Below are positions 43,911 through 51,728 of a DNA stretch of 64,000 nucleotides, piece by piece. Positions within the stretch are counted from its first letter, which is position 1, and each line of letters opens with the position of its first letter. The notes beneath the pieces are model-generated. The model was not told where the DNA came from, ran no database searches, and saw only the letters and a program-made list of their open reading frames with translations. A program made the translations under genes and the position numbers. Source of the stretch: an uncultured Victivallales bacterium (GTDB lineage: Bacteria; Verrucomicrobiota; Lentisphaeria; Victivallales; UBA1829); contig CALXRI010000001.1 of the NCBI GenBank assembly GCA_944390795.1, forward strand, positions 157,979 to 221,978, written 5' to 3'.

Positions 43911-46715
43911 ATGGCTATCGGGACACTTCCGAAAGAGTTGCGGGGCGCTTGGATCTGGCTTCCGGAAACAAACAGAAAGAATTCGCATGATGTCCGTGTG
44001 TTTGCCAGAAAGGAATTTGTTCTGGAAAATTCCGTTCCATTCGCCGAGTTATGGATTTCCGCCATTCCCTCCTATCATGTCTATGTAAACGGCGAACACG
44101 TCGGATACGGTCCGGCGGCGCCGACGCGCACGAAATGCTACGCCGATTTCTATGACATCGCGCCCTATCTGGAAGTGGGATCCAACACCATATCCGTCAT
44201 CGTCTGCGATATGGTGATTCCGACCTATTCCCGCTATCCGCACAAACCGAAAATCTGGTGTCAAGTGAATATCGACGACCGCCCGGTGTTCTGGACAGAT
44301 TCCTCCTGGCGGATCATGGAGCCGCGATGCTATGCGGGCGGACAGCCGCGCTGTCACGCCGGACTGGAATATGCCGAAAGCGTGAATCTCAAGGAGTTTC
44401 CCGCAGGCTGGCAGCTCTCCGGATTCAATGACAGGAACTGGCCTGAGGCGCGTGTCGTCTCCGCCGTAACGGCAAGCGATCCCGCCCTGGAAGTTTCCAA
44501 TATCCGCCCGTTCATGTGGTTTGAGACGGATACCCTGGAACCGTGGACGTCCGGAAAAATCCGCGAGGGAAGGGAGTTTACATTCCTTTCCTACCGGGAT
44601 CTGGAACATTTTCAGCCGGGCACGTATGCCGCGCAGACCTACGTTCTGGCGGAGGACGACATGGAAACGGAAATAGAGATTTCCTCCGACGATCCCTTTG
44701 TGCTTTTCTGCAACGACGACCTCGTTTTCATCCGCGAACAGAGCGTGACCGAGCCGCCTTTGTTCGAGGGATACGGGGCATTCAGCGTCGGAGGCGATCT
44801 GCAGGCGAATGCCGTTCTGCCTCTGAAAAAAGGATGGAACCGCATTCTCTGCATTCAGAAATGCAGCGCGAATCCGATGGGATTCATGATTGTGTTTCCG
44901 GCGCTTGCAAAAGGGAGCCTCGCGTTTCTGCGCGAACCGAACGACTCCTCCATGCCGGGCTGGATCTTTGAAGGTCCTCTCCGGATGCCGCTGGAGTTCT
45001 CCGCGCCCTCCCTTGTGCTGAACAGCTCGGAAGGGAACGGCTTTCTGCCGCTTTATGAACACCTGAACGATATTTCCGGCTATCTCAATTATTGCGATTA
45101 TATTCCGGATGCCGAGCCGATCTCCTCCGCGGACAGCCTGATGGCAGGCGATTATGTCATTTACAACCTGGGCGAAATCCAGTACGGATTTCCCATTCTG
45201 GACATTTCGGGAGCCGACGGCGACGTCATCGACATCACATCCGGAATTCATCTGCTGGACGGACATGTGAAGTCCATCGGGCCGCTGGGACGGAAAACAG
45301 ACACGATCCGGCTTGCAGCAGGCTCCAATTCCTGGATGCGTCTGGAGCCGCGCGGCGTGAAATACATCATGCTGACCGTGCGCAAGGCGGCGGAAACGGT
45401 GCAGCCGATTCTGCGGTTTGTCTCCTATTCCTCCGATTCCGCCGCGGATACCGATTTCAGCTGTTCGGACGAGGAGTTCAATGCAATCTGGAATTCCGCA
45501 GTTTCATCCATCCATCAGTGCGCCTGTCAGAACATTATCGACAATCCATGCGGACGCCGCTGCCAGTCGCTTGCGGAATCCTATATCTACTCCATGACGC
45601 TTTACGCCCTTTTCGGCGGTTACAATCTTTCCGCAAAGGCGCTTGCCGAATTCGCGGAAGGACAGCTGGAGAACGGTATGATGCAGCAGATCGCACCTTC
45701 CGGCATCTTCTCCTACGCGCCGGACGTTTCGCTGCTCTGGGTGCTGTGGCTCAATGAGCACTGGACCGCCAGCGGAGACGCGGCATTCCGCGACAGCATG
45801 CTTCCGGCGCTGGACCGCCTGATGGGTTTTTTCCGTTCCTGCGCGGTGAAAAACAATTCCCTGCTGCTGGTGGAAGAAGTCGGGAATTCCCTTTTCCTCA
45901 ATGAAAACGGCGATCTGGACGAGAGCGGAATGTTCACGCCGTTGAACGCGCTTTACTGCCGGGCGCTTCTTTCCGCTTCAAAACTGTATCATGACGCGGG
46001 AATGGAGGAAAAAAGCGCCGCATGCCTTGCCCAGGCCACAAGACTGGCCGAGCAGATCCGCAAGATGGCCTACGATCCGGAATCAGGCCTGTTCGCGGAT
46101 TCCTGCTCCGACGGGGTCCGCTCCTCCCAGTGTTCCTTCCAGACCAACCTGATTGCGCTGTATTCCGGAGTGGCGAAGCCATCCTCCTTTGAAACTTTTT
46201 CCGAAAAATTCCTGCAGGAGAAGGAAATGCTCCTGCCGTTCTCCAATACGAAATTCTTTGCTTTTGTCCTGGAGACGCTGTTCGCCTTCAAACAGCAGTA
46301 TTTTGCCATCGAACTGATTCGGGATGCCTACCGCTACAACAGAAGACTGGAGGAGGAGAACCAGGCGAATCCGAATCCGCATATTTTCCCCATCATCGCT
46401 GCAAACTATATTATCCGGGAGCTGCTCGGCATTCGCGCCGCCGTTCCCGGCATGAGCCAGATTTACTTCAATCCCGCCTGCCGGAACATCACTTCCGCCA
46501 GAGGACGCATTCCGAATGCGAGCGGCAGAATCGTTCTGGACTGGAAGCTGACCGATACCAACGAGCTGGTCGTGAACATTGACTCCAACCATCCGCTCGA
46601 CGTGCTGCCGATGCTGGACGGAATCGACATTGCCGACAGCACGTTCAACCTGGGGAATTATGTCAATCTCCTGGATCCGGACAGCGGCGGGGAGGAGCCG
46701 GAAAAACCGGCGTGA
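43911..46715 (+). CDS. Alpha-L-rhamnosidase-like protein (GH78-type architecture, altered active site)
   Basis: 934 residues, no signal peptide. The N-terminal part (RGAWIWLPE, PSYHVYVNGEHVGYGPAAPTRTKCYADFYDI, WSTDSSW-like WTDSSWRI) follows the lectin-like domains of bacterial GH78 enzymes; an (alpha/alpha)6 barrel follows from about residue 520. Where canonical enzymes have D-x-P-x-R-E-R-x-x-W-x-G-D, this one has DNPCGRRCQSLAES, so the catalytic acid is not in its normal place. It may be a divergent enzyme or a binding protein. Confidence 0.75.
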   Translation: MAIGTLPKELRGAWIWLPETNRKNSHDVRVFARKEFVLENSVPFAELWISAIPSYHVYVNGEHVGYGPAAPTRTKCYADFYDIAPYLEVGSNTISVIVCDMVIPTYSRYPHKPKIWCQVNIDDRPVFWTDSSWRIMEPRCYAGGQPRCHAGLEYAESVNLKEFPAGWQLSGFNDRNWPEARVVSAVTASDPALEVSNIRPFMWFETDTLEPWTSGKIREGREFTFLSYRDLEHFQPGTYAAQTYVLAEDDMETEIEISSDDPFVLFCNDDLVFIREQSVTEPPLFEGYGAFSVGGDLQANAVLPLKKGWNRILCIQKCSANPMGFMIVFPALAKGSLAFLREPNDSSMPGWIFEGPLRMPLEFSAPSLVLNSSEGNGFLPLYEHLNDISGYLNYCDYIPDAEPISSADSLMAGDYVIYNLGEIQYGFPILDISGADGDVIDITSGIHLLDGHVKSIGPLGRKTDTIRLAAGSNSWMRLEPRGVKYIMLTVRKAAETVQPILRFVSYSSDSAADTDFSCSDEEFNAIWNSAVSSIHQCACQNIIDNPCGRRCQSLAESYIYSMTLYALFGGYNLSAKALAEFAEGQLENGMMQQIAPSGIFSYAPDVSLLWVLWLNEHWTASGDAAFRDSMLPALDRLMGFFRSCAVKNNSLLLVEEVGNSLFLNENGDLDESGMFTPLNALYCRALLSASKLYHDAGMEEKSAACLAQATRLAEQIRKMAYDPESGLFADSCSDGVRSSQCSFQTNLIALYSGVAKPSSFETFSEKFLQEKEMLLPFSNTKFFAFVLETLFAFKQQYFAIELIRDAYRYNRRLEEENQANPNPHIFPIIAANYIIRELLGIRAAVPGMSQIYFNPACRNITSARGRIPNASGRIVLDWKLTDTNELVVNIDSNHPLDVLPMLDGIDIADSTFNLGNYVNLLDPDSGGEEPEKPA

Positions 46716-46786
46716 TGCGGGACCGGTTCACCGGAACAGGCGTTTCCGCGGACTGACGGTTTCCCGCAGGAAAGAATGTCCGCACC

Positions 46787-48214
46787 TTATCCTTTTTGGG
46801 GCGAGAAAAGCAGTTCCTTCTGCCATTTTCTGCCGTTCATGTCGCGATAAAGCAGATAGAAATTTCCGCTTGAGTCAAGCACGGCAAGACATCTGGCGTG
46901 GGGAATGGAGAATATCCGGACCGGATCCCCCGGTTTTTTCGGTGTGATATCCTCGGGTATGATGGAACTTTTCTTTTCCAGCGTGGGAAGCGCGAACTGG
47001 ACGATCTCGCCTTTCCGGCTCATAAGGGCGAAAAACGTGTCCGGCTCAAAAGAGTCCGCCAGAATTCCTCCGCAGTTATTTCCGAAGCGCCGCACGCTTC
47101 CGTTCAGGATGCAGATTCCATCCCCCATGGCGAGTTTTGGCGGAACGATCAGGCAGAGACTGGCATCCGGGACCAGAATCTCCTGCGGAATCAGGTTGTC
47201 CGGGAGCGCCTGGCTGGAAAGCGGACGGAAATCGGAAGTCTTACGGAATTCCAGCAGTCCGGCGGTGGCCAGGACGAGTGTGCGGCCCTGATCTGCAAAC
47301 GCAATTGCCGGATCGATTCCTGCGCTCCGGATCGTCTTCAGATTTTTTTTCAGATTTTCCGGATTGTAAATCCGCACGGAGGGCGACTGGGACTCCGTAA
47401 CATAAACAAGTCCGGAAACTGCGTCTGCCGTTATTCGGGAAGGGGAATACGCTAGATTGCAGGATGCCGTCGTTCCGCCTGTCTGAAGATCAAAAACCAG
47501 CAGGCGGTTCAAAGTTTCCCCGTCTTCCGATTTCACAGTGGAGAGCGCGGCGATTTTTCCCGTGTCGCCGATGAACGTCAGTTTGTGAATCCGGTCCTCC
47601 GGAAGCAGATAGAGAACGGGAATGGTCCATGTGTGGGTGTCCAAAGCAATGATCCGCGAACCGCAGACACCTTGTTCCTCCCCGACGGTTTCGACGAATG
47701 CAAGCAGGGATTTGTCCGGGCTGACCGCCGCATCGGGAAGACGGACGCCGCTGGTGCCGGAGAGAACCAGTTTCGGATGCCATTGTATGATTTTGTCGGC
47801 GTTTTTCGATGAGAGGCGTGCGGCAAGCGATCCCGGCGGACGCGCAGTCCAGAGTTTCAGGCGGTGGATCTGGGATTTTTTCAAGGGGCTCTTTCTGCCC
47901 CCGGTGTCCGCCGTTTCCGGCATGTTTTTTGTCCGCTCGAGAATTACGACGTTGGAGTGGTCGAAGGCCGGAGATTCCTTTGCGGATTCTTTCCGGTTGT
48001 CCGCGGCGGAGACCCGGACTTTCAGCGATCCTTCCTGATAATCCGCATTCTCCGCCCCGGGGAGCGCGGGAGAATGTGCACGTACCGTCGTCCGGGGGGA
48101 TGTTTCCGCCGCTTTCGTGACCGCCGCCTTTTCTCCGGACGGCTGTTTCTTCCCGCAGGAACAGATCAGAAGCGGCGCCAGAAAAGCAAGGAATAAAGAA
48201 GCGGTTCTGCGCAT
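46787..48214 (-). CDS. Lipoprotein with beta-propeller-like domain
   Basis: 475 residues from the ATG at 48214 with AGGAGA upstream. The signal peptide RRTASLFLAFLAPLLICSCGKK carries a lipobox-like ICSC. A Lys/Ala/Ser-rich linker of about 110 residues leads to repeated blade-like units (VSPDKSLLAFVE, DRIHKLTFIGDTGKIAALST, DAVSGLVYVTESQSPSVRIYN, DQGRTLVLATAGLLEF). Probably a surface- or periplasm-facing scaffold; no partner identified. Next gene upstream is the Nif11-like peptide. Confidence 0.75.
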   Translation of the reverse strand: MRRTASLFLAFLAPLLICSCGKKQPSGEKAAVTKAAETSPRTTVRAHSPALPGAENADYQEGSLKVRVSAADNRKESAKESPAFDHSNVVILERTKNMPETADTGGRKSPLKKSQIHRLKLWTARPPGSLAARLSSKNADKIIQWHPKLVLSGTSGVRLPDAAVSPDKSLLAFVETVGEEQGVCGSRIIALDTHTWTIPVLYLLPEDRIHKLTFIGDTGKIAALSTVKSEDGETLNRLLVFDLQTGGTTASCNLAYSPSRITADAVSGLVYVTESQSPSVRIYNPENLKKNLKTIRSAGIDPAIAFADQGRTLVLATAGLLEFRKTSDFRPLSSQALPDNLIPQEILVPDASLCLIVPPKLAMGDGICILNGSVRRFGNNCGGILADSFEPDTFFALMSRKGEIVQFALPTLEKKSSIIPEDITPKKPGDPVRIFSIPHARCLAVLDSSGNFYLLYRDMNGRKWQKELLFSPQKG

Positions 48215-48314
48215 GACTCTTCTCCTGGAAATGCCGCACGCAGATCCCCCTGCGCGGCGGCGCATTTCAAATTCACTCAAATCAGAAACGGCGCGGCGGC
48301 GTTTCTTTCTGCGG

Positions 48315-48605
48315 TTACTTCAGGGCGGCGATCCATTCCACCACGACCTTGCAGGCATCCGGATTTCCGGCGGCCATCTGTTCCTCGTAAAAGCCGCAGA
48401 CAAGTTTCTCCAGTTCGCCCTGTTCCAGCTTGTGCCCGACAACTTCGCCGACAACCTTGTTTAGATCGTCCTTTGTGAAACTGTACTGCTCCGCCGCCAT
48501 GATCCGGTCGATTTCGGCGGTTGTCGCTACGTTTGCGAGCGAGGCGCGGAAATCATCATCCGTCATCATTCTGACACAGAACGCTCTTGCGATTTCAGCT
48601 GACAT
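48315..48605 (-). CDS. Nif11-like leader-peptide family protein
   Basis: 96 residues from the ATG at 48605, preceded by GGGAGGA. The first 60 residues fit the Nif11 domain: MSAEIARAFCVRMMTDDDFRASL, then AEIDRIMAAEQYSFTKDDL. Family members are often precursors of modified peptides with a Gly-Gly cleavage site and a Cys/Ser/Thr-rich core. Here there is no GG site and the tail (residues 61-96) has two Cys only (LVCGFYEEQ and DACKVVV). No modifying enzyme lies nearby. A longer in-frame start (ATG at 48764) is possible. Confidence 0.72.
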   Translation of the reverse strand: MSAEIARAFCVRMMTDDDFRASLANVATTAEIDRIMAAEQYSFTKDDLNKVVGEVVGHKLEQGELEKLVCGFYEEQMAAGNPDACKVVVEWIAALK

Positions 48606-48895
48606 TTTCAAATCCTCCCTTTCTAAATCCGATTGATTCCGAACGGTCTGCCGTGCCGGGTCCGCGGGCCGGATGTCATGCCGTCTGTCCCGGTGGAACA
48701 CGCCCCGGCGGGTCCGTGCACTTTCTTTCCCTGTCTTCGTAATGTAGCCGGAAATATTCCACATACAAATCCTTTCGCGTTTTTTTATCGGGAAATCATA
48801 CGGCACGGCGTCTCCGGACGCGTGCATGAGCCTCTTCCGTTCCGCAATGAAGGATGCCTTTTTCCGCAGGTCGGCGTCTGGCGCAGAGGATTTAA
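48606..48895. other. Gap upstream of the Nif11-like gene
   Basis: About 290 bp. It contains the Nif11 ribosome-binding site at its left end and no convincing promoter. The frame stays open upstream of the chosen start but its composition is arginine-rich and not protein-like. Nothing else recognised. Confidence 0.4.
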
Positions 48896-49294
48896 GAAAG
48901 AACTGAGAGTTTCATTTCGGAGATTCGGAAACTTTCTTTCAGCTCCATCGACCGCAGGACAAATGCCGACATCGATTCCATCGGAGGGGAAGATTTTCCG
49001 GGAGGCTGTCTTTTCGGCGCATATCAGCCCGGCCCGGAGGTTTCCTATGAAGGAGAACGTTTCCCCCCGATTGCCGTGTCACGCCGTCCGGACGGAAAGA
49101 GTCTGCTCCGCTGCCGCATCGCCGTGCCGTGGCGTTTCCTGAATGTGAATGAGCCGCATCCCGGCATGACGGTCTGCTGGGCGGGCATGGTGAACGACCG
49201 CGACGAAGCGAAGCAGTCCGCCGTTTCCGCAGCCGGCGAGATTTTCCGCCATTTTCCCGCGTGCGGATTTGCTTTTCCTCGCGCGGGGATATAA
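48896..49294 (+). pseudogene. Remnant of a CBM9-like carbohydrate-binding domain protein
   Basis: An open frame of 132 codons without ATG near its start, bounded by a TAA at 48893-48895. Its second half reads RCRIAVPWRFLNVNEPHPGMTVCWAGMVNDRDEAKQSAVSAAGE, which resembles the end of CBM9-type domains (I-P-W-x-x-L, P-x-P-G-x-x, V-N-D-x-D). The upstream DNA (ATG at 48847, DAFFRRSASGAEDLRK) is in another frame, so a frameshift is likely. It ends 36 bp before the pseudopilin gene. Confidence 0.5.
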
Positions 49295-49330
49295 TGTACG
49301 GCGGAAAGCTCAAGATAGGAGAAGAAGATT

Positions 49331-50020
49331 ATGAAACGTCATTCATTCACCCTGGTGGAAATGCTTGTCGTCATTGCGGTCATCGCCATTCTCGCGGGCA
49401 TTGCGTTTCCGGTGGTCAGCGGCATGAACCGGAAGGGAAAGGAGACCAGGGCACGTGCCGAAATCAATGCGATCATCACCGCGATCAAACAGTACGAAGC
49501 CGATTACGGAACACTGCCTTATATTCCGGCTTCGGATCAGGAGAAAGATATTTTTCTTACGAAAACTAATCCGCCGGATCCGGTATTCAGCTCCAAATAC
49601 AAAACTGCCTATGATGAAGTAATGGCTATCCTGATGAATCTGCCGCCGGATGGAAAAGATTACAGCGGGACTTCCGCATCCACCTATCCCCGGCCTGGAA
49701 ACGCGAAAAATAAACGCTATCTGGATCTGCCTCCGAAAAAGGTGACACCGCTGGGCGAATCAAACAGCGGGTATTATTTTCTGGATCCGTGGGGCCGTCG
49801 CTACAACATTGGCCTGGACACCGGATATGATGGAAAACTGAATCTCGGGAATTGTGAAGACAAGGCTGGAAGCCGCAAAAACTTCGGCGGTGAACCGGCA
49901 GAAGCGGACAATTATCTGATGGGCAAGGTGTTTGTCTTTTCCTACGGCTACAAGGGGCCGGCCGAGAATATGGAAGAGGCCAGAAAAAACTACATCACTT
50001 CCTGGAAGACCGGCAAGTAA
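49331..50020 (+). CDS. GspG-like pseudopilin
   Basis: 229 residues. Prepilin signature HSFTLVEMLVVIAVIAILAGIAFPVVSGM with Glu5, then a helical spine (RARAEINAIITAIKQYEADYGTLPYIP) and a C-terminal domain ending with DPWGRRYNIGLDTGYDG, similar to GspG major pseudopilins. RBS TAGGAGAAG upstream. No other type II secretion gene in the window. It is followed 9 bp later by trmO. Confidence 0.9.
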   Translation: MKRHSFTLVEMLVVIAVIAILAGIAFPVVSGMNRKGKETRARAEINAIITAIKQYEADYGTLPYIPASDQEKDIFLTKTNPPDPVFSSKYKTAYDEVMAILMNLPPDGKDYSGTSASTYPRPGNAKNKRYLDLPPKKVTPLGESNSGYYFLDPWGRRYNIGLDTGYDGKLNLGNCEDKAGSRKNFGGEPAEADNYLMGKVFVFSYGYKGPAENMEEARKNYITSWKTGK

Positions 50021-50029
50021 CGTGCGGTC

Positions 50030-50818
50030 ATGTCTTCCGCGTCCTTGACATTCACCCCTGTCGGAACGGTTCACTGCGATTTCAAATACCGCTTTGAAAC
50101 GGCGCGGCAGGGGGTGTTTGCCGACAACCGCGGATTCATCGAGCTTTTCCCCGGACACAACTACGAGCAGGCGCTTGCGGATCTCGACGGCTTTGAACGG
50201 ATCTGGGTGGTGTTCGCATTTCATCTCAATTCCTCCTGGAAGCCGAAGGTGACGCCGCCCGTGGCGCCTGCGCACCGCAGGTTCGGCGTCTTCGCCACGC
50301 GCGCCCCGCACCGCCCGAATCCGATCGGCATCAGCTGCGTGGAGCTGGAAAAGGTGGAAAATCTGCGCGTCCATATCCGGAATTTCGACATGCTCGACGG
50401 CACCCCCGTGCTGGATCTCAAGCCCTACATTCCCGAGGCGGACGCATTTCCGGTGTCGCGCGCCGGCTGGCGCGACGGGGTGCGGAAAGAGGAGTATGCA
50501 ATCCGGATTTCGGAGTCGGCACGGGAAAAAATGGATTTTCTTTCCGCGCTCTGCGGTCTGGATCTGGAAAATTTCTGCCGCGTGCAGCTGGTCCGCGATC
50601 CGGCTTCAAAAGAGCGCAAGCGTGTGGAGCCCTGCCGGGGCGGACTCTGGACCATCGGATGCCGGACATGGAGAATCCTCTTCCGCGTGGAGGACCGGAG
50701 CGTCGAAGTGCTCGACGTTTTTTCCCACTATGCCCCGGAGGAGCTCTCCTCCGGACAGCCCGATCCGTACGGCGACAAACACTTTCACAGACGTTTTCTG
50801 GAGGCTTTTCCCCGATGA
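50030..50818 (+). CDS. trmO: tRNA t6A37 methyltransferase TrmO
   Basis: 262 residues. Transfers a methyl group to N6 of t6A37. The family is identified by TPVGTVHCDFKYRFETARQ, the substrate-loop HRRFGVFATRAPHRPNPIGIS and the C-terminal beta-barrel with LDLKPYIPEADAF. Works after tsaC (23572) supplies t6A. Its stop codon overlaps the ispH start (ATGA). Confidence 0.93.
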   Translation: MSSASLTFTPVGTVHCDFKYRFETARQGVFADNRGFIELFPGHNYEQALADLDGFERIWVVFAFHLNSSWKPKVTPPVAPAHRRFGVFATRAPHRPNPIGISCVELEKVENLRVHIRNFDMLDGTPVLDLKPYIPEADAFPVSRAGWRDGVRKEEYAIRISESAREKMDFLSALCGLDLENFCRVQLVRDPASKERKRVEPCRGGLWTIGCRTWRILFRVEDRSVEVLDVFSHYAPEELSSGQPDPYGDKHFHRRFLEAFPR

Positions 50819-51705
50819 GGAAAATCGTTCATCTCGCCGCGAAACGCGGCTTCTGCTCCGGCGTGGTGCGCGCCCTTGACGCCGTGGAACGGGCGCTGAA
50901 GGAGGGGCCGCTTCCGGTTTACGTGCTCCATGAGATCGTTCACAACGAGCATGTCGTGGCGCACCTGACGGCGCGGGGCGTGCGCTTTGTGAACGAGCCG
51001 GAGGAGGCGGAGGGCGGAACGCTGATTTTCAGCGCGCACGGCGTTTCCCGGGCGATCGAGGAGCGGGCCGCCGCTCTCGGCGTCCGCCTGATCGACGCGA
51101 CCTGTCCGATCGTCAAGGCCCTGCACCGCAAGGCCGAGGCGTTTGCCGCCGAAGGGCGGAAAATTATCCTCTTCGGGAAAAAGGGGCACCGGGAGATCGA
51201 GGGAGTGGTCGGGCGCGTCGATTCCGACGTTGCTGTGATCGAGTCGAAGGAGGCGCTTGCCGCCTATCTCGCCTCGCTGCCGGAGGAGGAGAAGAGGAAC
51301 GGTCTCTTCGCCTGTCTTTCGCAGACGACGCTGAATGCTGACGATGTCGCGGAAATGCGCGGGATTCTCGCCTCCTCGCTGAACCGTCTTGCCGTGGATG
51401 CGGAGGTGTGTTTCGCGACGCGCGACCGCCAGAATGCGGTCCGTCTTCTGGCGGAACAGTGCGAATTCGTCATCATCGTCGGTTCCCCGGGCAGTTCCAA
51501 TTCGCGGCGTCTCTGCGAAACGGCGTCCGCCGCCGGGGCGCGCGCGATTCTTCTTTCCGATCCGGAAAAGTTTGATCCTTCGCTGCTGGACGGCGTTTCA
51601 AGCGTCGGCGTGAGTTCCGGCGCCTCGGCTCCCGAGGAACTGGTCCGGGAACTCCTCGGCGTGCTGAAGCGGCACGGGTTTGAAGAAGTTCCGGACGAAC
51701 GCTGA
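50815..51705 (+). CDS. ispH: 4-hydroxy-3-methylbut-2-enyl diphosphate reductase
   Basis: 296 residues from the ATG at 50815. Last step of the MEP isoprenoid pathway; a 3Fe-4S/4Fe-4S protein. The three cluster Cys are visible: GFCSGVVRA near residue 12, DATCPIVKALHRKA near 100 and VEVCFATRDRQNAV (Cys) near 200. HEIVHNEHVV (active-site His), SAHGV and GSPGSSNSRRLCE are typical. Cotranslated with trmO. Confidence 0.95.
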   Translation: MRKIVHLAAKRGFCSGVVRALDAVERALKEGPLPVYVLHEIVHNEHVVAHLTARGVRFVNEPEEAEGGTLIFSAHGVSRAIEERAAALGVRLIDATCPIVKALHRKAEAFAAEGRKIILFGKKGHREIEGVVGRVDSDVAVIESKEALAAYLASLPEEEKRNGLFACLSQTTLNADDVAEMRGILASSLNRLAVDAEVCFATRDRQNAVRLLAEQCEFVIIVGSPGSSNSRRLCETASAAGARAILLSDPEKFDPSLLDGVSSVGVSSGASAPEELVRELLGVLKRHGFEEVPDER

Positions 51706-51728
51706 AAAATCCTTTTTTTTCACCTTTT

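Noticed and set aside
46716..46786. Terminator between the rhamnosidase-like gene and the propeller lipoprotein gene
   Set aside because: A TTTCCGCGG/CCGCAGGAAA stem is visible but no T-run follows on either strand.
48606..48827. N-terminal extension of the Nif11-like protein
   Set aside because: The frame is open, but composition is arginine-rich and a strong ribosome-binding site precedes the ATG at 48605.
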